From: Polytrichum commune
Taxonomy: Eukaryota > Streptophyta > Polytrichopsida > Polytrichales > Polytrichaceae
NCBI GenBank assembly: GCA_950295325.1
Contig: OX485804.1
Span: forward strand, 58,704,429-58,768,428
DNA length: 64,000 nt
Direction: 5' to 3'
In this document: positions 1 through 11,327 of the stretch, piece after piece
Numbering within the stretch: position 1 is the first letter of the stretch
Layout: each line of letters opens with the position of its first letter
The notes under the pieces: model-generated
What the model was told of the DNA's origin: nothing
Seen by the model: the letters and a program-made list of their open reading frames with translations, nothing else
The model's database searches: none
Position numbers and translations under genes: made by a program

Positions 1-458
1 AGGTCTAATGTTGGTCTCCAAAATTATCTATTAATACTCCTTTGCATGGGTTGTGATGCAGCCATGTGGTCATACTTGTGTTTGCACAACGTGTGCAAAA
101 GACCTACTTTTCTGTCCAACTTGCTGTGACCTCATATCAGGATCAAAGCGTGTTAACCCGAAACCAATAGGTACTATGGTGGGTCTAGGGAATGCTTTCA
201 ATGCAAGTGTTCAACCGGTGGTTAGGAGGACCATTAGATTTCCAACCAATAAACGCGCTAAAATTGCTAGTCAAGGACGTAGTGGGATGGAAATCCATGG
301 ATTCAAAGAGCCAGATTTTGATTTTGACTATGATGAGTCTAATTCTGAAGATGAATTGGCTATATTGGAGACCCCTACTGGTTCAGGGCAAAACAGACCT
401 AGAAGAGCATCTTGTGGTAGTGGAAATAGTGTACTTTTGGGTTTAATTGATACGTATA

Positions 459-2271
459 TGTGAGGCCAAACCCCCCACCCTTAAGCGTCCGTAGTCCGAG
501 TAGTGGGTTTGGGCTCACATTCCTCCGCGGTATTGGATTTGGACTTGGATGAGTCCATAGTGCAAGGTTCACCCTTCAAGTGGTCTTGGATTTAACTTTG
601 GTCTTTGCTTCCTTTGTCTTGCCATCGCGAGAGTGCTCCACATTCTCCATTAATTTGTGCACGTGGTTTATTTTTAAAGAGAGGATGCAAGTGTTAAAAA
701 AAAACACTATTCTCTATAGTCAATCTCAAATACATTTACTTGTGAAAGCCACCATAACACTAACTAGCATAATGTAACTAACTACTTGTCTATGAGCTAA
801 TTAGGTAGGCTATCTACTAAGCTCCTTCATGAACCCATCTCTTTACTTTCTAATTACATCAACCTAGCTCCTTCATAAACCCAGCTCCTTCATGAACCCA
901 GCTCCTTAGCTTCTAACTAAACAAACTCAGGTCCTTCATAAACCCAGCTCTTTACTTTCTAACTAAACAAACCCAGCTCCTTCATAAACCCAGCTCTCTA
1001 CTTTCTAACTAAACAAACCCAGCTCCTTCATAAACCCAGCTCCTTCATGAACCCACAACTTTGTAGTTGTAATCCCCAACTACCTCACTAATTATTCAAG
1101 CCCTTAACTAATCTTCCTACCTAATTTCTCTAATTCTACTAACAACCCCTTTCTAATCACACAATTCTTCTCTAATCCTAAAATCCTAAAATCCTAGAGA
1201 GGAGAGGGGGAGAGAGAATTTCCTAACTTCACTAAGACTAACTAATCCACACAAGTATATTTTTGCACTCATCACAACATCAAGTGCTCAACTCTTAAAC
1301 ATGGAACTTGCAACCACGTGTATTCAAAACATGAACTTTAAGTACCACAAATTGGAATCATGAATTAACTTTAAAATCCTTCACGTCAACACTAATTCTA
1401 CCAAGAGGTCAAGCCCTCTTCAAGGCTAACAAGCCTTGGCTCTCAAACTAAAAACTAAGCACACACATGTGCTCCAATATGGCTTCCCACACCCACACTT
1501 ATAACTCGTGGGGTGCCTTGGAGCACAAAGGAAAGAGAGGATGAGTGAGGGAAGAATGAGGGATTATATAGTAAGCTTGAGGGGGTGAGCACCCTCAAGG
1601 CTCACGATAAGCCCTTGAGATTTCCTCCTACTTAGTAGGCGCCAATCCTATCTTCTAAGCCTTCCTCCCTCAAATGATCAACAAGGATCCTAATTCGAAC
1701 ATTTAACTAGCCTTGGCTTTCTACCTACCACACTTTACCAAACTTGGGATGCTTCAACCCAAACTTAGCCTCCTTCGCTTTCCGAGGCCATAACTTTCTC
1801 CCCTTACTTTCCCAAATTGTCGCTCACCACTTAATTCAAACCACGATGCTTAACTCGTGATTTGATTGGTGCTTTGAGAATTTGCTTATCCTCCACCTTG
1901 CATTCTTCCTTGGGCCTTCCCCATTAAGTGGCCATGATGAGGTGGTCCACTTGTGCGCTCCATGTGATCCTCCATTCATCCCAATTCGAATGCACTTGCC
2001 TCTTGAGTCACTTTGGTTGTCTCCATCCATTTGTACTAGCCTACTCACTAACTACTCAATCCAAGTTCTCCTTACCTATCCTCATTCACTCAAATCCTTC
2101 CGAAGGTAAAAACACAATAACAACTCACATCCTAGCCTCTTACAACATGGTACTTCTAAGACTAACATTTCACTCTTTTTATATTTTTGTGAAGTAACAT
2201 GCTACTTCAAAGTGCATCAACTAACGTTTCAAGGGTCTAAGACTAAATGTGGGCACCCTTTTGGGCTCACA
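459..2271. mobile_element. Solo LTR (about 1.8 kb) with GTATA target duplication
   Basis: The block begins TGTGAGGCCAAA and ends TTTGGGCTCACA, so its ends are short inverted repeats of the TG...CA type. It is flanked by a perfect 5-bp direct repeat GTATA (454-458 and 2272-2276). TG...CA ends with a 5-bp duplication are the hallmark of LTR retrotransposon integration. No primer-binding site, polypurine tract or gag-pol frame is seen inside, so a solo LTR left by LTR-LTR recombination is the simplest reading. A non-autonomous DNA element with the same ends is the alternative. It sits inside a coding exon. Confidence 0.7.
821..1052. repeat. Tandem 46-bp repeat inside the solo LTR
   Basis: The motif CTCCTTCATAAACCCAGCTC recurs, with TTTACTTTCTAACTAAACAA between copies. 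The period is 46 bp in the clearest part (starts near 933, 979 and 1025). Flanking copies are shorter or mixed with CTTCATGAACCCA. It belongs to the LTR and probably arose by slippage. Confidence 0.75.
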
Positions 2272-2731
2272 GTATACTGATAGTAGTGATGATGATGAGG
2301 AGAGAGGTTGTCCTAGTGATCCCAAACCAAACCAGGAAACAAATTACACCAGCAATTGTTTGGAAGACAAGTTGGATAAGTATACAGATGCCTTAGATTC
2401 AAAGGAGAAGATCTCTAACTCATCCTTGGATGTTCATGACCTTCCAGCCTGCACCTCTGTAGATATTCAGTCTGAGTCTGATCAAATTGTTAAATCACAT
2501 GACAACATCCCTCATGTGAAAAGGAAAAACCCTACAATGCCAGGTAAATTTGCGAAAAGAGTGACTAGAACTGAGGGTCCAGCTGAGGACCCTTCTGCTT
2601 TCCTAAGTAAACAAGGGGGCCAAAAACCAGTTGCCAACAAAGAGGTTATGAAGTTGTTGGCTGGCAGTCCTTCTAAGTCCGCCTCCGCTCGTCATGACAA
2701 TAGGTCCAGACGAGGTGGGAGGGGCAAGTGA

Positions 2732-3344
2732 TGATTAGAGGTGCTTTTTTTCACTTAGCATTATGGAAATAAAAATTGAGTGTTCCTTGCATTCGTTATT
2801 TAAGTGAACTTATGGTTACTCATTGTATATCGAGTGATTATGCATCAATTATCATCTACTTGTTACACGTACTACATAAGCACATGTAGACCTAGTTGTT
2901 CATTTATAACATTCCAGGGACAATGATTACGTAGTTAGTTGTTTTATTTGATTGTCAATGATTAGGACAAGGTTTAGGCTACTTGGGAAATGATTACACT
3001 TGGAAATCATACATGTGGCCCATCCTCATGATTTCAGTTCCTTATTGGCACAAATGATTTAAACTGACACATGTCCTAGTACTTCTAATGTTTTCATGCA
3101 GCTTCTAGAGACTCCCCTCCAATCCAAGCAGTCAAGTTGGCCATACGTGCTGGTGCATTTCCCACTCCTCTCTCTACTCTTACCCACAACCTTACCTTAT
3201 TGCATGAGCTGCAGTTTGAAAGTCTTCATAGCTTAGTTCTGCGCCTCTCTTTTCTAACCTACCACATGCTAGTCAGTTGCCAGGTATTGAGGATTGGTTG
3301 CACTGGTGTAGGGATTGGGTTTAGATTTGTTGTAGCAGATTTCT
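2732..3344. other. Intergenic; 3' flank of the RING gene and 5' flank of the next gene
   Basis: No protein motif is visible. An open frame at 3137-3439 overlaps the start of the next gene in another frame and shows no recognisable domain; part of it may be the next gene's 5' untranslated region. Confidence 0.4.
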
Positions 3345-5152
3345 ATGGAGGGGAGTTGGAGGTGGTTTCGAGATGTTGTGGGTCTACCAGGAAAGGGGTT
3401 GTTTCCTTCTCCCAACATGGGGAAACGCTATGCCTCTAAGAAGGAATGCGAGAAATTATGGGGAAAGCGCAAGAGCAACAACGGGTTTCGCTACACTACC
3501 CATGAGGATGAGGCATTGAAGACCAGGATCGAGACCCTCATTCGCCAAGTGTACCAGCGCAAGCAGACTCAGAATTCTGACATCAACCTTACCTTTGCAC
3601 TTGGAGTGCTTGCAGAGCGCAAGGGATTTAGCATCAATTGGGCGAAATTTGCTGAAAGTGTGCACAGGAGGAAGGGAAGTTTCGTACCACTTCCTGAGTA
3701 TAAAAATTCCTCTTCCAGCCAAGATGGGGAGGAAGAGGAGGAAGAGGAGGACAGTGAAGATACAGATGAGGACTTGGAGTTGGAGGAAGAGGAGGATCAT
3801 GAGGAGGAGGATCAGGAGGATAAGGATCAAGAGGAGAAGGAGGAAGTGGATCAGAAAGACAAGGAGGAGGAAGTGGAGGGAGGGAAGAAAGATGCAACTA
3901 AAGCAGCTGACAATGGGTTGCATGAAGGCAACTCCACTCAAGAACAAGACCATGTAGGGGATGAAGCACTTGTACTTGATCATGTAGCAATTAATGAGCA
4001 CCAGGTTGTTGAAGAGGTTATTGTGCAACCTGCACCTACAATTCATGGTGGCCCTGATGCGGAACACCTCCAATCACCTAGCCAGGGAGTTGTGTGTCAA
4101 GGTGCACCTACAGTTTGCATTGGAGAGGAGCAACTGGGGGCAGAAGTAGGTGGTGAGTGTCCCTTTGATGACAAGGTAGCAACACAATACGAGCTCAACA
4201 CACCTCCAGACAAAGAGAAGCTAGTGGGAGAGCTAAACCCTGATGGTCTGGTCCACTCTGATGTTGCGCCAGTAGCTGGTCAATCTGCCACTCCACCTGT
4301 TGTGTCTGAAGGGTTGCAAATGCCACCTACACTTGCAACAGATATTGATGACAATGGCTTGATTGTCATGGAGAGGGCAGTGAGGCTGAAGGAAGTGAGA
4401 TTGAGAGAGGACCAAGTGAAATTCAAGAGAGAACTCTTGGAATTCAAAATTGGACAGTTAGCATTGAAAAGGAAATTTTTGCAAGTAGGATCCCCTGATA
4501 GTGCAGAGGAAGAGGGGAGAGCTTTCCATTTGGGTGAGGGAGCCAAGTTTGCAAAATCCAGCTTGGCCACTCAAATCAGTGACATCAATGGGCTTGTGCT
4601 GAAGAAAAGACAAACTGTGAAGGTTTGCACAGAAGAGTTGGAAGCCATGCAGACAAAAGTCTGCGATCTGCTCTACAAAATGAACAATGCTGAAGGTCGT
4701 CTACATTCTGCCAAGGTCCAAGTCGTAGGTTTAGAGTCCATTGATGGAAATGATGTGCACAAGTTCGGATTGGCAGAAGTGCAGGATTCAATTCTTGAAT
4801 TGGAGAAGATATGCCATGAAATTGGGGAAGTCAGGTTTGAACTTAGAACTAAGGTTGAGCAGCACAAGGGTGAATTGACAAAGCTCCATCACTATGAAGC
4901 TTGCCTTCTTCGGTTGAAGCAGAAAACATGTGTGCAAATGGAAGTCGAACAAGGTATGTGCTTAACCTTTCTTTTTATAGCAAGGCATTGTTCTTGAAGC
5001 ATGGTTTTGTTGAATTGAGTTCTTGCTGGTAGGTTTTGAGGAAATTTATATGCAGGGGTCCTTGTTGTCTCACGTTTTTGGTTTTTTGCATACAAGATAA
5101 GACTTACTAATGTACATGGATGGTGGCATTGCCAGGCGTGCAATCTGGATAA
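3345..5152 (+). CDS. Acidic coiled-coil protein, unknown function
   Basis: I do not recognise this protein. Exon 1 (3345-4953) ends at AAG|GTATGT. A matching-phase exon at 5136-5152 after GCCAG adds five residues and a stop, giving about 541 aa. An alternative start at 3417 has a stronger context (A at -3, G at +4) and begins MGKRYASKK. Residues about 25-120 are basic and helical-looking and could bind nucleic acid. Residues about 127-185 are an almost uninterrupted Glu/Asp run. The C-terminal third (about 345-535) is charged heptad-like sequence (LKEVRLREDQVKFKRELLEF) expected to form coiled coils. It is convergent with the transposase-like gene at 6603-10853. It could be a host chromatin-type protein or a cargo gene of the same element; nothing decides this. 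Confidence 0.5.
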
Positions 5153-6602
5153 GCTTACCACATTCAATTGCACTTGAGGCCAACATATCCTAAAGAGGTA
5201 AGTTTCAGCACCCCTCACATTGCGCAATTTTTTGGTTTATATTTCATTTATTATGTTTTATTGAGGTATTAGACAGTGTTGGCTCCTCACTACCAATGCT
5301 GGATTGTTGAAATTGACACTCTGTTTGTGTGTCTGACACTCAGGAGGTCAAGAACTTCACCCTTGGAACAACAAAGTACCATCCACCCTGTACACATAGG
5401 AAATAGATGGTACCATGTGGTAATTGGATGGTCCAATTTTGGCAACGTTACTTTTTTGAGTGGTATAGCATTTACTAGTACTTCTATTTTAGAGGAAGGG
5501 TTTTTTTTTATATACCAACAACAAGCAATGACAAATATGTAGATTCCTTTCAAATGTGCAAAGACCATATAGATTGTGTGAACATTTTCTTCTCCCTTGT
5601 GTTGTTGTTTTCGTCATGCAATCTACAACCAATCGGTAGCTACTAACTGAGATGCCTGATTCAAGAATGGAGTGAACACATGCATTTTTATTTTCGTTGT
5701 ACTAGAATATATAGGGTTGAATGTTGTGTATAGTATTGAGCCCTACAAATATTGCTGATGTTGAAAACAAAACTTTTGGAGGAATAAGACATGTATGAGG
5801 TTGTCAGTTCGCTCTCCCTACTTTAAGCCATAAGCTACAAGGTTGCTTGACTGTATCTGTCTAATTAACTCTGGTTAAGAAATTTTTGCCTTATATCTTC
5901 TATATAGCATGTCTACATCTTAAGCTTAGTGTTCCATAGGTGGTGTACGAAGTAAGCCAAACAATGCAATGGGAAGCAGGCCTTAGTGGATATAGTTATA
6001 ATTAAGTGCCTTGCATGCTTAGGGATTTTCCGATGGAGTACACATAATCTTCAAATTTGGCTCAATGTCACTTTATATCATATGATAGCTACAATGTTAA
6101 ATTTATTGTGAGTGTCCTTGAAAATATCTATTGCCCAAGCCCGTATGCAAACAAAACGAACATATTCAAAATACCAACAACTCAGTTTCATCAAAATGTG
6201 CGGAAACTTGTTACAAATAGTCAGGGATGGTATGGAAATAAGAAGGCAACAAAAAACACTTGTGCTTTATTGACCATGAACTTGCTTTGTATTCACAGGT
6301 GCAGACCCTAAACCGCTGTCCACAATTAAAAATTAATGTCCAGAATTTACAATCATTGACTGCCTCAACATAATAAGAATGAGAAGGGGCACATCAAAAT
6401 TTCAACCCGAACCCATAGCACATTGTAGGCTAATGAAATGAATTGAATTTGGAACCAAAAGTCCACCAGTGGGATGGTAGCACATTTGAAATGAGGAATA
6501 TATTTGGTACAAGAGGCACTATTGCACTTAGGTAGAACTGATCATCTAAATCACTAGTACACATCACCCTAGCTACAAACTCCACGTTGTTAGATGATTG
6601 TC
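5153..6602. other. Region between two convergent genes
   Basis: AT-rich with only short open frames and no recognisable motif. It probably contains the 3' untranslated regions of both convergent genes. Confidence 0.4.
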
Positions 6603-9600
6603 TCAAGTTGCACTGAGCCTGGCTTCTATGAGTTCATGAGCAGCTGCAGGGAGAGTGTACACCTAACCAACACACACAAGGAATAATTAGGATGAAACCT
6701 TTAATGCCCCACAACATCATGATCACCACAACATGGAATCAAAGGATGGTTTTGCATAACAACCCATCCTCCTATCCCATCAAGCTAAAATGTTGAGCGC
6801 AAACAATCACATGGCATTATATTGGAAAACTAAAGCCCGCAGGTATCATATAATTCCCTTTTGCCTAACAGAACTAACTTCAATAACTTGCTATTTAAAT
6901 AAGTTTTAAGATGTGCATACTAAATGAAGTGGGGCTTGTATGGATTGTATGTACCTGTGTCCCCTCCCTCCCACCTTTTTGTCGATGCCGAGCCGGCAAC
7001 ATTGCAAACTTTGCAGCAATTACCAAATGGGAATAGATATAAGCAGGACCAGCATCGCAGAGTACATAAGATCTCATACTCCTTCCTTTTTGCTTATAGT
7101 ACCTGCCTACCACAATTTGCTCTCCCTTGTACACCTTTTGGCCCCAACAATCTTCCTTGGATTCTTCCTCGACTGCTTGAAGAGTCACTTCAGTAATTAA
7201 AATCCAAAAATCTGCATCCTCGGAGTTTCCCTCATCAGCAACAACTGCAAAATGATCCCCAACCTCCAAGCTAGCAGCTATCGCCTCCCTGTCACCCTCC
7301 CCAATGACATCAACATGTTCCACATCTGCGCGCACGTCATCTGTGTTGCAAGGCTCAATCCTAATAAGTTTATAAGGCTCCACATAGTCATCATTATCAC
7401 AAGGGCCATCACCTCCATCTTGACAGAAGCTACAGAAACATGATAGTGTCCGGACCTGCAAGGAAATCATATCCAATCCTACACTACGAACCTGGTGAAA
7501 TGATCTAGTTCCCTCCACAGTGCGGGCATTAAATTGATCTGCACGCACAACATCAGTGGTGGCCACCTCATGAAAATATCGTCTGACATCCCTACGCACA
7601 TTGGAATACCCAACGTATTGCCGACCCATATATTGCCTAAGGTAAGCAACTGCATCACTCGCATTGTGAAGCCTAATACCATCAGGTTTCACCTGCTCTG
7701 CCCGAAGAGCTTGTTTGATTGTTGCTCCTGCCCCATCCCAACGTCCCTTGCCGTGCCCAGAGCCAAAGTGATTCCATTGCATAGCACACCCATTAGGTAG
7801 GTCTGGGCTTCTGGTTAGCGTAGGATAGCGGGTCACAAAAAAAAGGGACCTTGCGCACTTAAATTGAGAAGAGCATCCATCAGAGAAAACTATGTGCTCC
7901 ACTGGTAGTGCATGGCCAGACTCCCCCAAAAAAAGCCAATGCAAACCAAAACAATATTGCACAAATAAATTATCATGGGTTTTGTCATCACTCACATAGA
8001 AGTGATACTCAGTAAGTAATTTGGACTTGACATCCACTTCATCCCAGCCCGGATCAATTCGAAAGGTAATGTGCACTAGTATTGTCACCTGGAATGACTG
8101 CCAATGTTGGGATTGCACCTCGTTTTGCCATTGAAAGGAATAGTTTTCAGCAAAGTCAATAACAGATAGGATTTGATCACTGGACAAGTTTTCCAGGCAG
8201 GATTTAAATTGACCATCTTGCCATTTTGCCTCAAAATTGTGTACCACAAACTCTGCAAGCTTGGGTTTAAGGAAGGATATGAATTCAGAAGGAGGAGTGG
8301 TCTTGTGCTCCAATCTAAGAGCATGGCGATCACCACCTTCAGAATTCTGGCCTACAAAAACATTCTCAAACTTCCTCCAGGGTATTAGTGTTGTGGAATT
8401 GGGGTCCACCTCATGAGGACACAATTGCAATTTCCACACACCACAATCATGACAATTTCCTCTTATGCACTGAAGCTTGTGGAAGTCCATGGACTCTAGT
8501 TTTGGACAAAGCACCAAATCGCACAGGGCCCTTACACCTTCAACTGTAGATGAGGAAGCCCAACATGGTGTTTCGGGAGCACGTGCACCACACACGACAC
8601 AATTACAGCTACAGGATTGGTGCAAGGTTCGTCGTCTCATGTTGTTGAAGCCTTCTTTCAATTCTGCAATCTGCACATGATAGCGGCAGCAACAAGAATT
8701 GAATTCCTGCAACCTCTTCACATACCAAGGCTTCAATGTCTCAAATATGCGCAGGCCAACTTCCACATTTGGATTTTCCTCTTTGAATCGAGTGTACAAA
8801 GAAAGCTGCAAAAACATAGAGCATTTCAAATATATTAATGGATGTTCACACTACACAAAACATTTGTGAATTCAATAACTAAAGCATGAAACACATAAAT
8901 ATAGATTAGGAATCAGGACTGGGGTGTACCATCTGGAAATCTAGCATTCAGGAACTTGACTGTCCAGGAAAGAGGTGGTACGTCAGGAAAAATGCGGATA
9001 ATCAGGAAAAATACTATCAAAAAAGGAATCCTTAGGAACAAGGTTAGTCATCAGGAAACATAGGAATGTAGAACACAAATCATCATGAATGGGGTGTATC
9101 AATTTGAAATGTAGCATTGAGGATCAGGACAAAGTACAAAAGAGATGTTTCTGCAGGACAAATGCGACTCATCAGGAACCATAGATAGAAGAAGTAGGAA
9201 TCATTAAGAATGTGGCCAATCATCAGGAAACATAGGAATGAAGGGTAGGAATCATAAGAAAATCCTAAAACATTGAAACCACTACAGGAACAATATCACA
9301 TGAAAAGGATACTTCGTCTCCAGCACAGTAATTGGATTGAAGGCTTGGGAACCAAAATTAGAGGCTTAAGGAAAATTATATATCCACAGGAACCACCAGG
9401 AAATAATCTAAACTCTGCAAACCTTTATAGGATCCAAGTCACTAGGAAAGATCCAAATAAAACTGTTCCAAGATTGAGGGGACCTCCTCAGTAAGCCTAC
9501 AAATCTTTAGGAGCCTTAAGGACTAAATTGTGAATGGATTAGAACCCCAGGAACCGCCGTAAAAAATGGCAAGACCTTGGACATCACAGTAGATCACAAT

Positions 9601-10853
9601 CTAATGTTGCAAAAATGCAAGGAAGCCCCTGATGAAACGAAATCATTCCATGATTATTCTAAATTTCCTAAATCAAGGAGGACCACATCATGATGAAGAG
9701 AACCCTAATCTTAGACCCGACAAAAACAAGGACCCTCAAACACCAGCCTATGAGTGAGGTAAAGTCCAACAAACCCTTTACGACTTCCTAAAATGAGCCC
9801 AAACAGTAGGAGCTACATGTGTGTGAAGGTGGAAACAATAATTTTGCAATGGTGCACAGAATGAACATCACAAGGGCACTGGACCTTAGCAAAGACACCA
9901 AACTAACACAAGCCTTGTCAAGAATGGAAAAAAATGAAAGCACTCAAAAAAAACTCCTAGGGGAGTGTTGTCATTTCAAGCCTAAAAAAACATAAACCAA
10001 TAATGACACCACTCCCTAAAATTTCCAATTGCCCTTAACATTGTGCATGTTTCATTATACTAGCATTCTAATGAATATAGAAGAGGGCCATGGCAAGGTG
10101 TACCTGAGATTCCATGAGGTGGTGGGTTGCATGCGTCTCCCACATTCCACTGTCGATTCGTTTCCTCACAACATCCTTTCTGTTAGGACTTACCCTTGAA
10201 TTAAGGCACCAGAATTCAACGATGAGTTCACGCACATTTGAAGGCGTGGCATCTATACGCTTTGATTTTCCAGAAAGAGCCCACAAAGACCTATCTACAC
10301 GGGAATCTAAACTCAACCGCCTCACTATCCCAACATGGAAATTCCTCCTATGGATGCCAGTGAGAAGGCTTGTCTGCCTCATATTTGTATTCCTACTGGC
10401 AACCATAGGAATGATAACATTCCTAGCCCTTTGATCATCATTGGAGTGACAACCTTTGATTTGTTGCCACCCCCTAGCAATATTCCCTACAGTTTCCCAA
10501 GCATGTTCCATTTCAGAGTAGTTGGGGAGGACATTTTGCCAAACAACATGTTTCAATATTTTGGGAATCAATGACCTTTGATATTGTAGACCCCTTCCTG
10601 CTGTTTCTTGATACCATTGAAGGGCAAAATTCTCTGCCATCCTAGACGTTGACCTCTCCACATCAATGTTGCTATCCTCAGACCCTTGGGAGTCTAGTTC
10701 CTCGCACAGAACTCTCAGACCTTCAGACCTTCTCTGTCTACACCGTCTTTGTCGTTCATTTTGAGCCTGTCTTTTCTGAGACACTTCTAATTCTCTAGCA
10801 AGACGCTCTCGTGTACCTTGACCTGGCATTTTTCTATTCCGTTGGTTTGCCAT
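6603..10853 (-). CDS. DDE/D-type transposase-like protein, three exons
   Basis: Exons read on the minus strand as 10853-10104, 8805-6955 and 6662-6603. Each junction is GT-AG and phase 0 (CTCAG|GTAC, TTTTTGCAG|CTTTC, ACACAG|GTACAT, GGTTAG|GTGTAC), giving 886 aa. The N-terminal exon is very basic (residues 1-45, many R and Q). Exon 2 contains LYTRFKEENP, a cysteine/histidine region (CSCNCVVCGA; CIRGNCHDCG), then DFAENYSFQWQNEVQSQHW, then HIVFSDGCSSQFK, then FGSGHGKGRWDGAGATIK. The aspartates in DFAEN (about residue 467), SDG (about 559) and WDG (about 607) are placed like a transposase RNase-H-fold triad. I recall the same ordered motifs in transposase-like proteins of animals but cannot name the superfamily. 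The frame has no stops or shifts, so it is either a recently active element or a domesticated gene. Terminal inverted repeats were not found. Intron 1 is 1.3 kb and carries a CAGGAA-rich repeat. Confidence 0.7.
8880..9560. repeat. CAGGAA-rich degenerate repeat in intron 1 of the transposase-like gene
   Basis: The plus strand carries dozens of scattered CAGGAA, TAGGAA and AGGAAC words, often in longer strings such as ATCAGGAAACATAGGAATG (near 9051 and 9224). The two long strings are about 173 bp apart, which suggests an old tandem repeat that has decayed. On the coding strand it is TTCCTG-rich, that is pyrimidine-rich, which could affect splicing. Confidence 0.55.
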
Positions 10854-10877
10854 CTAATTGGAGGTCAATGAATAACC

Positions 10878-11327
10878 CTATAACATGCATGTCTCACTAA
10901 CACGACTCAAAGAGCAAGCTGATGTAAATGACAAAGGAGGAGAACTTTTGGAGGTTGCAAACCCATGGATACTCTGAGAAGACGAGGAAGAATTAGAAGG
11001 TGCCGATGAGCCAGTGCATTCGCAAGACGAAACACTCTCGGATGAGACTCCCTCTTCATGCCTTACATTCGAACCCTTGAAGAAATCTGTAATGAGTGTC
11101 TGGGAGTGTTTTACACCCAAAACCTGCCTCGGTCTCTCAAATCCCATGACAACCCACTTCAGTCTAATGCTACACGTCTTGGCACTACCCACTGTGTTGG
11201 AGCTTCCGATCCTGAAACCACCATAGCCGGCAAGTGAAAGGCGGCAAACATCACTTAGGAACTTTAGAAAATCGGCGGCAAAACATTCTCTCAGCAAAGT
11301 AGGTCCAGAATTTTTCGCTAACTCCAT
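10878..11327 (-). CDS. Open frame with a PCNA-interaction (PIP) box; possible first exon of the transposase-like gene
   Basis: 149 codons start at ATG 11327. Residues 76-83 read QTLITDFF, a complete PIP box (Q-x-x-I-x-x-F-F) with the TD pair typical of high-affinity PCNA binders. The C-terminal half is Ser-rich and disordered-looking, as in a linker. The frame lies just upstream of the transposase-like gene and on the same strand. A possible donor (CGT|GTTAGTG at 10902/10901) would join in phase to an AG directly before that gene's ATG, but the intron would be only 48 bp, which is very short for plants. The two frames may therefore be one protein or two. Some DNA transposases, such as pogo, are known to carry PCNA-interaction motifs, so the link is plausible. 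It is otherwise unrecognised. Confidence 0.45.
   Translation of the reverse strand: MELAKNSGPTLLRECFAADFLKFLSDVCRLSLAGYGGFRIGSSNTVGSAKTCSIRLKWVVMGFERPRQVLGVKHSQTLITDFFKGSNVRHEEGVSSESVSSCECTGSSAPSNSSSSSQSIHGFATSKSSPPLSFTSACSLSRVSETCML

Larger units (their letters stand above)
62..2731 (+). pseudogene. RING-finger protein gene fragment, interrupted by a solo LTR
   Basis: The reading frame opens with the C-terminal half of a C3HC4 RING finger: PCGH, then CTTC, then CPTC, with the spacing C-x-H-x3-C-x2-C-x6-C-x2-C found in zinc-binding E3 ubiquitin ligases. The first half must lie in an upstream exon outside the window; an AG at 60-61 would be the acceptor. The frame continues through a basic and then acidic tail to position 458, is broken by the LTR at 459-2271, and resumes at 2277. 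If the LTR and one copy of its GTATA duplication are removed, codon phase is exactly kept and the frame runs on through an acidic run (SSDDDEERG) to a stop at 2729-2731. The far C-terminus is basic and glycine-rich (RRGGRGK). With the LTR present, translation stops at 461-463, just past the junction. The RING call is firm. The substrate and full gene are unknown. Whether the allele still makes a truncated protein cannot be told. Confidence 0.6.

Noticed and set aside
3456-4073. 205-codon minus-strand frame rich in Leu opposite the acidic gene
   Set aside because: It is the antisense of the Glu/Asp-codon run, which automatically reads as Leu/Phe/Ser-rich sequence; it has no domain of its own.
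10854-10901. 48-bp intron joining the PIP-box frame to the transposase-like gene as a firm model
   Set aside because: Phase fits, but the length is below usual plant introns; kept only as a possibility.
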